Of a stretch of DNA of 64,000 bases, positions 56,337 through 64,000 are shown in pieces. The DNA lies in assembly GCA_905616395.1 (NCBI GenBank), contig CAJQSQ010000002.1:62001-126000 (forward strand), given 5' to 3'. Origin of the DNA: an uncultured Candidatus Pelagibacter sp. GTDB taxonomy: Bacteria; Pseudomonadota; Alphaproteobacteria; Pelagibacterales; Pelagibacteraceae. The notes under the pieces were generated by a model, which did no database searches, had not been told where the DNA came from, and saw only the letters and a program-made list of their open reading frames with translations. The first letter of the stretch is position 1, and each line of letters begins with the position of its first letter. Both the position numbers and the translations under genes were made by a program.

Positions 56337-59300
56337 AACTATACTAGTCGTTGGTGCTGGACCAATTATCATAGGTCAAGCATGTGAGTTTGACTACTCA
56401 GGTACACAAGCCTGTAAGGCCCTTAAAGATGAGGGTTATAAAGTTATTTTAATTAATTCTAATCCAGCAACTATCATGACAGATCCTGGTGTTGCAGACA
56501 AAACTTATATCGAACCTATAACTTTAGAGGTATTAGAAAAAATTATAAAAAAAGAAAAACCAGATGCAATTTTACCAACAATGGGTGGACAAACTGCTTT
56601 AAATTTAGCAATGGAAGCTGAGAAAAAAGGAATTCTTAAAAAATACAAGATTGAATTAATTGGAGCGAATTCTAAGGCAATCTCTAATGCGGAGGACAGA
56701 AAAAAATTCAGAAAAAATATGTTGGATATTGGTTTGGACTTACCAAAATCTAAGGTGGTAAATCATATTAGAGATGCGGCAAAAGCTTTAAAACAAATTG
56801 GATTACCCGCAATAATTAGACCTGCTTTTACTTTGGGTGGTTTGGGTGGAGGAATTGCCAAAACTGAAAAAGAATACCTTAAAATAGTTAAAGATGGTTT
56901 ACACGAATCCCCTGTTAGCCAAATTTTAATTGAAGAATGCCTTGAGGGTTGGAAAGAATTTGAAATGGAAGTTGTCAGAGATAAAAAAGACAACTGTATT
57001 ATCATTTGTTCTATTGAAAATATTGACCCAATGGGAATACACACAGGAGATTCAATTACAGTTGCACCTGCTCTAACACTTACAGATAAAGAGTACCAGG
57101 TTATGAGAAATGCCTCAATTGCTTGTCTTAGAAAAATTGGAGTAGAAACAGGTGGTTCAAATGTTCAATTTGCAATCAATCCTAAGGATGGCAGAATGGT
57201 TATCATTGAAATGAACCCAAGAGTTTCGAGATCTTCAGCTCTTGCATCTAAAGCAACGGGATTTCCAATTGCAAAAGTTGCAGCAAAACTAGCAGTTGGC
57301 TACACACTTGATGAATTAAAGAATGAAATTACCAAAACAACACCTGCTTCTTTTGAACCAAGTATTGATTATGTGGTAACCAAAATACCAAGGTTTACTT
57401 TTGAAAAATTCTCTACATCTGAGGCAATTCTCGGAACGTCAATGAAGTCAGTAGGTGAAGCGATGGCAATTGGGAGAAACTTTAAAGAATCTCTCCAAAA
57501 AGCATTGATTTCTCTTGAAATTGGCTTTTCAGGCTTAGATCGAATTTTTTTACTTAGTAAAAAAGAAATAGAAAAAGAACTTAAAAAAAATATTCCAAAC
57601 AGAATATTATTAGCTGCTGAAGCGTTTAGAAAAAAAATAAACATTAAAAGAGTTCACCAACTTTGTAAAATAGACCCCTGGTTCTTAGAGCAAATAAAGG
57701 AAATTGTTGATGAGGAAAATCAAATACAAAAAAAAGGTCTCCCTAAAGACTACAATGAATTTAATAGAATTAAATCAATAGGTTTTTCTGATAAAAAACT
57801 ATCTGAAATCACTAAAATTCCTGAAGACCTTGTTAGGAAAAAAAGAACTGCTTTAAAAGTATTGCCAGTTTACAAAAAAGTAGACACCTGTGCTGCTGAA
57901 TTTAAATCTTTCACGCCCTATATGTACTCAACATATCAAAGAAATTATGCCTTGAATTCAGAGTGTGAAGCAGAACCTTCTTCAAGAAAAAAAATCATAA
58001 TTTTAGGTGGTGGACCAAATCGTATAGGTCAAGGTATTGAGTTTGATTATTGTTGTTGCCAAGCAAGTTATGCTCTTAAAGATAGTGGTTTTGAGACTAT
58101 AATGATTAACTGTAATCCTGAAACAGTTTCAACAGACTACGACACAAGTGATAGGCTTTATTTTGAACCTCTTAAAGAAGAGTATGTTTATAATATTATT
58201 AAAAAAGAACAGCAAAAAGGAAACCTTGTAGGGATCATTGCTCAGTTTGGTGGACAAACCCCTATAAGACTTGCAAAATTTCTACATGATAACAGGCTTC
58301 CAATTCTTGGAACACAGTACACATCAATAGATTTAGCTGAAGATAGAGATAGGTTTAGAAAGTTGCTTGATAGATTAAAATTAAAACAAGCAGAAAGTGG
58401 TATTGCTAAAACTTACAAACAAGCCATTCAAATTGCTGAAAAAATTGGTCTGCCATTAATGGTAAGACCTTCTTATGTGTTAGGTGGAAGAGCGATGGAA
58501 ATTGTTCATGAAAAAAGTCAATTAAAAAACTTTGTAGAAGAAGCATTTAAGGCTGCAGAGAATAATCCAATATTAATAGATAAGTTTATTAGCCACGCTA
58601 TGGAAGTAGATGTTGATGCTATATCCGATGGAAAAGAAGTATTTGTTGCAGGTATCATGCAGCACATTGAAGAAGCAGGTATTCACTCTGGGGATTCTGC
58701 ATGTTCTTTACCTCCTATATCAATTAAACCAAAGCTGATAACCGAAATAGAAGTTCAAACAAAAAAATTGGCTTTAGCTTTAAATGTTAAAGGTTTTATG
58801 AATATTCAATTTGCTATTAAGAATGATGAAATTTATGTAATCGAAGTAAATCCAAGAGCAAGCCGAACAGTTCCTTTTGTATCTAAAGCCAAAGGATTAC
58901 CTCTTGCAAAAATTGCCTCAAGAGTAATGACTGGTGAAAAATTATCTAAATTTAATTTAAAGGGTAAAAATAAAAACTTGTTTGCGGTTAAAGAGGCTGT
59001 ATTTCCTTTTAATAAATTTCCAAATAGTGACTTGTTATTGGGGCCCGAGATGAAATCAACAGGAGAAGTTATGGGATTTGATAAGGACTTTGGTATGGCT
59101 TATGCAAAAAGCCAAATTGCAGCTTCAAACTCATTACCAACAAAAGGTCTAGCATTTATCTCTCTCAAAGATGGTCATAAAGATGAAGGTGTAGATCTAG
59201 CAAAACAATTAATAAAATTAAATTTTACTTTATGCGCTACGGGTGGAACCGCAGACTACATTCGTAAACATGGAATAAAATGTAAAACAATAAATAAGGT

Positions 59301-59538
59301 TAGTGGAGGATCACCCCATATTGTTGATATACTAAATTCTAAAAAAATTGCCTTAGTTATTAATACGGGTGGCGGAAATAGTGAGCATCGCCTTCATGAT
59401 GCAATGGCTTTAAGAAGAGCAACACTAGGTAATAAAGTTCCTTACTGTACGAACATGTCTACTGCTCAAGCTTGCTTAATGGGGATTAGATCTTTAAAAA
59501 CAAAAGAGATTACAGTAACTGCACTTCAAGACATTTAA
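56314..59538 (+). CDS. carB: Carbamoyl phosphate synthase large subunit
   Basis: A 1074-residue enzyme made of two ATP-grasp halves. Each has a Rossmann-like start ([26 protein letters not shown] and [21 protein letters not shown], split) and a matching ATP-grasp core ([14 protein letters not shown] and [14 protein letters not shown]). An MGS-like allosteric domain ends the chain (about 940-1074, with [14 protein letters not shown]). It makes carbamoyl phosphate for arginine and pyrimidines. Length and repeat are typical. A 51-codon ORF follows two bases after its stop. Confidence 0.97.
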   Translation: MPKRKDLKTILVVGAGPIIIGQACEFDYSGTQACKALKDEGYKVILINSNPATIMTDPGVADKTYIEPITLEVLEKIIKKEKPDAILPTMGGQTALNLAMEAEKKGILKKYKIELIGANSKAISNAEDRKKFRKNMLDIGLDLPKSKVVNHIRDAAKALKQIGLPAIIRPAFTLGGLGGGIAKTEKEYLKIVKDGLHESPVSQILIEECLEGWKEFEMEVVRDKKDNCIIICSIENIDPMGIHTGDSITVAPALTLTDKEYQVMRNASIACLRKIGVETGGSNVQFAINPKDGRMVIIEMNPRVSRSSALASKATGFPIAKVAAKLAVGYTLDELKNEITKTTPASFEPSIDYVVTKIPRFTFEKFSTSEAILGTSMKSVGEAMAIGRNFKESLQKALISLEIGFSGLDRIFLLSKKEIEKELKKNIPNRILLAAEAFRKKINIKRVHQLCKIDPWFLEQIKEIVDEENQIQKKGLPKDYNEFNRIKSIGFSDKKLSEITKIPEDLVRKKRTALKVLPVYKKVDTCAAEFKSFTPYMYSTYQRNYALNSECEAEPSSRKKIIILGGGPNRIGQGIEFDYCCCQASYALKDSGFETIMINCNPETVSTDYDTSDRLYFEPLKEEYVYNIIKKEQQKGNLVGIIAQFGGQTPIRLAKFLHDNRLPILGTQYTSIDLAEDRDRFRKLLDRLKLKQAESGIAKTYKQAIQIAEKIGLPLMVRPSYVLGGRAMEIVHEKSQLKNFVEEAFKAAENNPILIDKFISHAMEVDVDAISDGKEVFVAGIMQHIEEAGIHSGDSACSLPPISIKPKLITEIEVQTKKLALALNVKGFMNIQFAIKNDEIYVIEVNPRASRTVPFVSKAKGLPLAKIASRVMTGEKLSKFNLKGKNKNLFAVKEAVFPFNKFPNSDLLLGPEMKSTGEVMGFDKDFGMAYAKSQIAASNSLPTKGLAFISLKDGHKDEGVDLAKQLIKLNFTLCATGGTADYIRKHGIKCKTINKVSGGSPHIVDILNSKKIALVINTGGGNSEHRLHDAMALRRATLGNKVPYCTNMSTAQACLMGIRSLKTKEITVTALQDI

Positions 59539-59540
59539 AG

Positions 59541-59696
59541 ATGTCAAAAATTATAAAAATTGGAATTACAGAACTTAACAACAAAGAAATTATTGAAGTT
59601 AACACAATTAATCTTGTTGTTAGAAAAGGTGGAATTAAGTGTGAGATTTTAAATAACGGGAAAATTTCTACTGAAGATCAAATAAAAATGATCTAA
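59541..59696 (+). CDS. Small conserved-looking protein of unknown function downstream of carB
   Basis: A 51-residue ORF starts two bases after the carB stop: MSKIIKIGITELNNKEIIEV is its N-terminus, and VNTINLVVRKGGIKCEILNNGKI follows (split). The composition is beta-like (alternating hydrophobic and charged residues), with no membrane helix or cysteine pair. It lacks a recognisable family. Its tight spacing suggests translation from the carAB message. It ends ten bases before the stop of a convergent membrane-protein gene, so there is little room for a non-coding explanation. Confidence 0.55.
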   Translation: MSKIIKIGITELNNKEIIEVNTINLVVRKGGIKCEILNNGKISTEDQIKMI

Positions 59697-59705
59697 AATT
59701 AACTA

Positions 59706-60125
59706 CTACTTATTTTTACGTGCAAAGATAAAAGACTTAACACATAAAAAAGTAAATACTAATCCAGTTATAAGCATCATCAATTTAGAGGTGTCTGCCC
59801 AGATATTATTAAATAATGTGCCCTTTATTATTCCTCTTGAAAAATCTAATCCACCAATAAAAACAATTAAACCCAATGATACAACTATATGCATAAATAG
59901 TTTTTTTTTATTTGGAAATTTAATAGTCAAAAAGGCAAATAATAATATTGGTAAACCAAATATAGATGGAATGAATGATGTCAAAGAATTGCTACCACTT
60001 AAAAAACTTACAGCCACTCCCCAGATAATTAAAAATATTCCATAAATAACCGAAACACTCTCCATACTTTTTCCTAAAAAAGTAAATTCTTTAATTTCTA
60101 TAATATGAGTATTATTTTCGTCCAT
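59706..60125 (-). CDS. Membrane protein of unknown function
   Basis: About 139 residues from ATG at 60125 (MDENNTHIIEIKEF), with four predicted membrane helices: SVIYGIFLIIWGVAVSFL, SFIPSIFGLPILLFAFL, FMHIVVSLGLIVFIGGL and LMMLITGLVFTFLCVKSFIFA (each under 21 residues). A longer frame from 60182 overlaps the upstream 2OG-type gene by 52 bases and is less likely. No family is recognised with confidence. It is the last gene of a minus-strand group with an oxygenase-like and an ELM1-like gene. Confidence 0.6.
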   Translation of the reverse strand: MDENNTHIIEIKEFTFLGKSMESVSVIYGIFLIIWGVAVSFLSGSNSLTSFIPSIFGLPILLFAFLTIKFPNKKKLFMHIVVSLGLIVFIGGLDFSRGIIKGTLFNNIWADTSKLMMLITGLVFTFLCVKSFIFARKNK

Positions 60126-60130
60126 AATAC

Positions 60131-60793
60131 TTATTCTACCTTCCAATCTGTTGGGAAAGTAACATAGTTTACCTGCAAACAACGTCTTTCTTTAACGATC
60201 TCTTTCTTTTCCATTCCATGCCATGTACCAGGCCCACTAGAAAAGAAGTAGCCATAATTATTTTTATAAGGAACTGTCTTAACTTTTTCTAATTTATCAT
60301 TATAAAAATCTGTACCCAAACTTTCAGACTCATTAAATTCATTAACAAAAAGAAGGCATGACATAAGTTTTTCTTTAATATCACAATGAGGTTTTAACCA
60401 AAAACCTTCTCTATCACAAATAACTTCAACTCTTACATGGGAGTTTGATAGATCCTTGTTAATTAATTTAGAAATTTTTTGATGTGTTTCTTTTGATTGA
60501 AGTCCATTAATAAATTTTACTAATCCTGGAAATTCATCTGCATTTTCTTTTGTTACAAAACATCTAAACTTAATAGCTTTACCACCAGAGGCTATTCCCT
60601 CTCTAAATTCTGCAGCACCTCCATCAATAGCTCTAGTGCCGTCATAACTTAAGTTATGTTCAGCAACATTTGCAATATCTGCCGTATTTATTTCTTTAAT
60701 TGCTTCACTTGATAAGGGCTCATTTAGCTCCCAGTGTTGAAAAGGATCAGAGTGCTCTTTTGAATTATTTAATAGTGAATTAAGAAAAGTCAT
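60131..60793 (-). CDS. 2-oxoglutarate-Fe(II) oxygenase-like protein
   Basis: A 220-residue protein with a jelly-roll iron site: H136 and D138 in WLKPHCDIKEKLMS, H192 in SSGPGTWHGMEK, and R203 or R204 in KERRCLQVNYV, where 2-oxoglutarate would bind. The GTDFYNDK stretch (near residue 160) fits the sheet between them. Substrate unknown; prolyl-hydroxylase-like modifications or small-molecule oxidation are possible. It overlaps the ELM1-like gene by 14 bases, so the two are coupled. It does not resemble any 2OG enzyme I can name exactly. Confidence 0.7.
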   Translation of the reverse strand: MTFLNSLLNNSKEHSDPFQHWELNEPLSSEAIKEINTADIANVAEHNLSYDGTRAIDGGAAEFREGIASGGKAIKFRCFVTKENADEFPGLVKFINGLQSKETHQKISKLINKDLSNSHVRVEVICDREGFWLKPHCDIKEKLMSCLLFVNEFNESESLGTDFYNDKLEKVKTVPYKNNYGYFFSSGPGTWHGMEKKEIVKERRCLQVNYVTFPTDWKVE

Positions 60794-61733
60794 ATTCGTT
60801 TAGTTTATTTTTTAAGTATCTTGATATTTTATTGGCTTCATCAAGTTTTTGATAACTCCAACTATCAACTACTGTATCAAGATTCTTAATTATTTTCAAA
60901 GATTCAAATAATCTAAAAAAATTCTCAAATCTTTCATTTTTTTTGGTTGTTGGCATTTGAGCCACATAAATTGGTTTTCCAGTTATGGCAGCCTCAGAGA
61001 TCATGGAAGTCGAGTCACAGGTTACAATAATTTGGTCGGCCAGTTTTAACCCTGACAAATAAGCTTTTTTATCTACATTATCTATTACAACTTGTCCTTG
61101 AACAAAATAGTCTTGGGCTTTTTTAATGATACTTTTTGGAGTTCTCATCGAGGGAATAATTATTACCTGATAATTATTATTTAAAAAATTATTTTTTATT
61201 TTTTGGAATATTTCATCAATTACTTTCTCTTCGTAATTGTAATATTTTGTGGGCCCACCAATAATAAAAGCTACAATCTTTTTTTCACTATTTATTCTTG
61301 GTTTTAAATAGTTCTCATTTTCATCTAATTCACTATTTGTTAAATAATGTATGGCTCCTTTACTGGTTAAAACATTTTTACCCTCCAATTCATCATGTTC
61401 TGGGGCAACGATATAATCAAAATTATCCAAAGAAACCTTCGGATCCTGAATGTGAATATTCATAATTTTATTTTTAAATTTATTTTTTAAGTAAATTGAG
61501 GGAAGAACACTTTTTCTGCCACACGAAATTACAATATTAAATGTGTGGTTAATTTCATTTTTAAAAACAAAATTTTTAACAGGTGTTAATTTGGGTGGAA
61601 ATAATTTCCAAAAACTATTAAGTTCAATCTTCTCGTGTATAAAATCTAAATCTAAAGCCTTAGCTAATCCTTCAACTTGACTGATCATGCCGTGCATGCC
61701 CTCTGTTAATAATAACCCTTTTAATTTTGTCAT
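60780..61733 (-). CDS. ELM1-like (DUF1022 / GT-B fold) protein
   Basis: A 317-residue protein related to the mitochondrial-fission ELM1 family found in plants and many alphaproteobacteria. Features: LLTEGMHGMISQVEGLAKAL near the start, FNIVISCGRKSVLPSIYLKN, IHIQDPKVSLDNFDYIVAPEHD, FIIGGPTKYYNYEE and TCDSTSMISEAAITGKPIYV. The fold looks like a GT-B glycosyltransferase; the bacterial role is unclear. It starts 21 bases from divergent trxB and overlaps the oxygenase-like gene. Confidence 0.8.
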   Translation of the reverse strand: MTKLKGLLLTEGMHGMISQVEGLAKALDLDFIHEKIELNSFWKLFPPKLTPVKNFVFKNEINHTFNIVISCGRKSVLPSIYLKNKFKNKIMNIHIQDPKVSLDNFDYIVAPEHDELEGKNVLTSKGAIHYLTNSELDENENYLKPRINSEKKIVAFIIGGPTKYYNYEEKVIDEIFQKIKNNFLNNNYQVIIIPSMRTPKSIIKKAQDYFVQGQVVIDNVDKKAYLSGLKLADQIIVTCDSTSMISEAAITGKPIYVAQMPTTKKNERFENFFRLFESLKIIKNLDTVVDSWSYQKLDEANKISRYLKNKLNEYDFS

Positions 61734-61754
61734 TTATCCTTATATAACTTCTGC

Positions 61755-62699
61755 ATGAGTGAAAATCCAATTAAACACACAAAAGTGTTAATAATAGGGT
61801 CAGGTCCAGCTGGCTATACGGCTGCAGTATATGCTGCCCGAGCAATGCTAGACCCAATTCTAGTTTATGGAGTTCAGCCTGGTGGACAATTAACTACAAC
61901 GACAGATGTAGAAAACTATCCTGGGTTTTCAGATGTAATTCAAGGTCCATGGTTAATGGATCAAATGAGAGATCAAGCAAAAGCAGTTGGAACAGATCTA
62001 ATTGAAGATCATATTTCTTCAGTAAATTTAAAATCTACTCCATTCGAAGCTATTGGAGATAGTGGACAAAAATATACAGCTGATAGCATAATTATTTCAA
62101 CGGGTGCTCAAGCAAGATGGCTAAATATAGAATCTGAACAAGCTTATAGAGGCTTTGGAGTTTCGGCATGTGCAACATGTGATGGTTTTTTCTTTAAAGA
62201 AAAAGTTGTAGCAGTTGTTGGTGGTGGAAATGCAGCTGTAGAAGAAGCGATGTTTCTTACAAAATTTGCATCAAAGGTAAAATTAATTCACAGACGAGAT
62301 ACTTTAAGAGCAGAAAAATTACTCCAAAAAAAATTAATGGCAAATAAGAAAATTGAAATTATTTGGGATAGTGCTGTTGAAGAAGTGATTGGAGACAATG
62401 AACCTAAAAATGTAAAGGCTATTAAAGTTAAAAATTTAAAAACAAATGAAATTCAAGAAATAAAAGTTGATGGCTTATTTATTGCAATTGGTCACGATCC
62501 AGCAACGGCTCTTTTTAAAGATCAATTAGATATGGATAAAGAAGGTTATTTATTAACTAAACCAGATTTAACAGAAACTAATATCCCTGGTGTTTATGCT
62601 GCGGGTGACGTTAAAGATAAAACTTTTAGACAAGCTGTAACTGCTGCTGGGATGGGTTGTATGGCTGCACTTGAAGCAGAAAAATTCTTATCTCACTAG
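61755..62699 (+). CDS. trxB: Thioredoxin reductase
   Basis: A 314-residue flavoprotein. The FAD loop IIGSGPAGYTAAVYAARA is at residues 13-30, the redox-active CATC at 139-142 (in SACATCDGFFFKEK) and the NADPH loop VVGGGNAAVEEAMFL follows near residue 155. The C-terminal TNIPGVYAAGDVKDKTFRQAV binds FAD. It reduces thioredoxin with NADPH. It is divergent from the ELM1-like gene over 21 bases and converges with the next gene with a four-base overlap. Confidence 0.97.
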   Translation: MSENPIKHTKVLIIGSGPAGYTAAVYAARAMLDPILVYGVQPGGQLTTTTDVENYPGFSDVIQGPWLMDQMRDQAKAVGTDLIEDHISSVNLKSTPFEAIGDSGQKYTADSIIISTGAQARWLNIESEQAYRGFGVSACATCDGFFFKEKVVAVVGGGNAAVEEAMFLTKFASKVKLIHRRDTLRAEKLLQKKLMANKKIEIIWDSAVEEVIGDNEPKNVKAIKVKNLKTNEIQEIKVDGLFIAIGHDPATALFKDQLDMDKEGYLLTKPDLTETNIPGVYAAGDVKDKTFRQAVTAAGMGCMAALEAEKFLSH

Positions 62700-63352
62700 T
62701 TCTTAAAAGTTTCAACTATTTCATTAGACTCAAAAGTAGTTTTTTGAATATCATTTTGAATAACAATTATCATAGCTCTTGCAACTGTTTCTGAATGAAT
62801 TGGTCTCATTTTCTTTAAAGGTCCTAAAAGCAAAGGTGATAATAGTTTAAATACAAAAATTCCTATTTTTTCGCCTACCCTCTTTTCTTTTCTATCTCCC
62901 ATTAAAAAGGAAGGTCTCATTAACACTAATTTCGGAAAATTAAGATCTTTTAACTCTTCTTCAACTAATCCTTTAAATTTTACATAGTCTCCCGAACTTT
63001 TGGGGTTTGCATATAATGCAGAGACGAAAATAAATGAGTTAACCAAATTTGATTTTGCAATTTGAGCAATTTCTTTGGGAATATCTAGTTCAACTTTTCT
63101 GTAATCATCTTTATCAGGTGAGTTTTTCTTTGTTGTGCCAATACAAAAGAAGCAATCATCTCCTTTGATATCCTCTTTATGATTTTCTAATCTATTAAAA
63201 TTAGTTTTAATAACCTCTACTTTTGGATCACTAATTTCAGGATCTGTACGAACAAATAACTTTATTTTAGAATATTTATTATCCTTAATTAATTGATTAA
63301 GGAGGTGGCCTCCCACCAAACCAGATGACCCAAATAATAATGCTGTTTTCAT
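62696..63352 (-). CDS. NAD(P)-binding Rossmann protein (HTATIP2/TIP30-like)
   Basis: A 218-residue short-chain-dehydrogenase-like protein. TALLFGSSGLVGGHLLNQLI near the start is the dinucleotide-binding loop, and FCIGTTKKN and FIFVSALYANPKSSGDYVKFK carry a serine-tyrosine-lysine-like set. It belongs to the NAD(P)H-binding group that includes HTATIP2 and YwnB-like proteins; the substrate is unknown. It ends with a four-base overlap of trxB. It lies 11 bases after the YtoQ-like gene. Confidence 0.75.
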   Translation of the reverse strand: MKTALLFGSSGLVGGHLLNQLIKDNKYSKIKLFVRTDPEISDPKVEVIKTNFNRLENHKEDIKGDDCFFCIGTTKKNSPDKDDYRKVELDIPKEIAQIAKSNLVNSFIFVSALYANPKSSGDYVKFKGLVEEELKDLNFPKLVLMRPSFLMGDRKEKRVGEKIGIFVFKLLSPLLLGPLKKMRPIHSETVARAMIIVIQNDIQKTTFESNEIVETFKN

Positions 63353-63363
63353 TATAACCAGAA

Positions 63364-63813
63364 CTACTTTAAGGATCCTTCCAATATATATTTCAATATA
63401 CGAAAAGCTTGTTTTTGATCTGTGGCAACAGCAGCAGCAGAGCCATCCACCTCTTTAAGGGCATGTTGATGATCATCGTTATGAATAACAATCATAGATT
63501 TATTAAGTGCTGTAGCATAACCCGCATCAAAGGCTGCATTCCATTGCTTAAATTTTTCACCGAATTTAACAATAATTACATCACAATCTTGAATAAATTT
63601 CTTGGTTCGTATGGAATTAATATTGGCACCTTTTCTATCTTTCCAAAAATTTTTTTCTTCTGCTCCTAGAATTTCTATACCACAATTATCTGAAGCCTCA
63701 TGATCAGTTACAGGAGAAGTAAATTTAATATCTAATTTCTCTTTTTTACAAAGTTGAATAATTTCTTCTCGCCAATTACTGTGAATTTCACCTGCCAAAT
63801 ATACACTTAACAT
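63364..63813 (-). CDS. YtoQ-family protein
   Basis: A 149-residue protein with a nucleoside-deoxyribosyltransferase-like fold. LSVYLAGEIHSNWREEII near the start, FTSPVTDHEASDNCGIEILG, DVIIVKFGEKFKQWNAAFDAGYATALNK (split) and the final GSAAAVATDQKQAFRIL are all typical of the YtoQ family. Function is not established. It is transcribed away from the ABC transporter gene and is the first gene of a two-gene minus-strand group. Confidence 0.85.
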   Translation of the reverse strand: MLSVYLAGEIHSNWREEIIQLCKKEKLDIKFTSPVTDHEASDNCGIEILGAEEKNFWKDRKGANINSIRTKKFIQDCDVIIVKFGEKFKQWNAAFDAGYATALNKSMIVIHNDDHQHALKEVDGSAAAVATDQKQAFRILKYILEGSLK

Positions 63814-63916
63814 TTATATCTCCTTATTACTTTTTTAGTTTAAATATCATTTATTAGTTCATTATAAAGTCTAATTTGCTTGTAACAAATTATTGCTAAT
63901 CAGTTATATCTAGATT

Positions 63917-64000
63917 GTGAAAAAGGGTAAATACATTAAGACATTTAAACTGTTGCTTCCTTATTTGTGGCCTAAAAAAAGAAAAGATTTAAGGACACGA
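63917..64000 (+). CDS. ABC transporter (Atm1-like), N-terminal start only
   Basis: From a GTG at 63917, 28 codons read MKKGKYIKTFKLLLPYLWP followed by KKRKDLRTR. This matches the N-terminus of Atm1/HMT1-type half-transporters in alphaproteobacteria (LLPYLWP, then a basic stretch before the first transmembrane helix). The rest is beyond the window. Atm1-like proteins export glutathione-bound or sulfur-containing compounds; the assignment is tentative because only a short stretch is visible. Confidence 0.5.
   Translation, partial: MKKGKYIKTFKLLLPYLWPKKRKDLRTR

Overview
The window is a gene-dense, very AT-rich chromosomal segment from an alphaproteobacterium. It most resembles the SAR11 clade (Candidatus Pelagibacter and relatives). 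Support comes from the base composition, one- to four-base gene spacings and many coding overlaps, a circularly permuted two-piece tmRNA, the hflK-hflC-DUF2065-degP order, ThyX, a DnaG zinc ribbon without most of its ligands, and a streamlined mra/dcw cluster ending lpxC-bamD-ligA. The assignment rests on recognition of sequence and gene order; no database search was run.

Layout. Bases 1-12148 (minus strand) hold hflK-hflC-DUF2065-degP-miaA-ilvB-ilvH-ilvC, then leuA-mreB-mreC-mreD-mrdA: membrane proteolysis, branched-chain amino acid synthesis and cell-shape genes. Bases 12200-13952 hold mrp and thyX, which converge. Bases 14092-18378 are the accessory pocket: a GT2 glycosyltransferase, a large membrane protein resembling a GT-C transferase, a decayed GT2 gene, ssrA, a nucleotide-sugar cytidylyltransferase and the C-terminal remnant of a tyrosine recombinase. 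A near-identical repeat lies at the end of ssrA and again 1.3 kb downstream, so this looks like the residue of an island integrated at tmRNA. Bases 18369-25409 carry a MazG-like protein, fumC, an AsmA-like protein, uvrD and an aminopeptidase P.

Bases 25392-46639 (minus strand) are one continuous division and peptidoglycan cluster, read mraZ-ftsZ-rsmH-ftsL-ftsI-murE/F-mraY-murD-ftsW-murG-murC-murB-ddl-ftsQ-ftsA-lpxC-bamD-ligA. Two departures stand out: ftsZ has moved from its usual place after ftsA to second position behind mraZ, and murE and murF are one reading frame. The 250-base gap upstream of mraZ holds three phased TGGG boxes matching the MraZ site, two perfect DnaA boxes and a perfect dyad, next to the RNase P RNA gene.

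Bases 47292-64000 hold an AmpD-like amidase, mlaA-mlaC, a tRNA with CAU anticodon, a glycosyltransferase, a tRNA-Val(GAC) with odd D- and T-loops, yqeY-dnaG-rpoD, carA-carB followed by a 51-codon ORF, a three-gene group of poorly known proteins (membrane protein, 2OG-Fe(II) oxygenase-like, ELM1-like), trxB, an NAD(P)-binding protein, a YtoQ-like protein and the start of an Atm1-like ABC transporter.

The genes are mostly core housekeeping genes. The less ordinary signals are the ssrA island scar, the rearranged ftsZ and its control region, the repeat around rnpB, and the loop changes in tRNA-Val.
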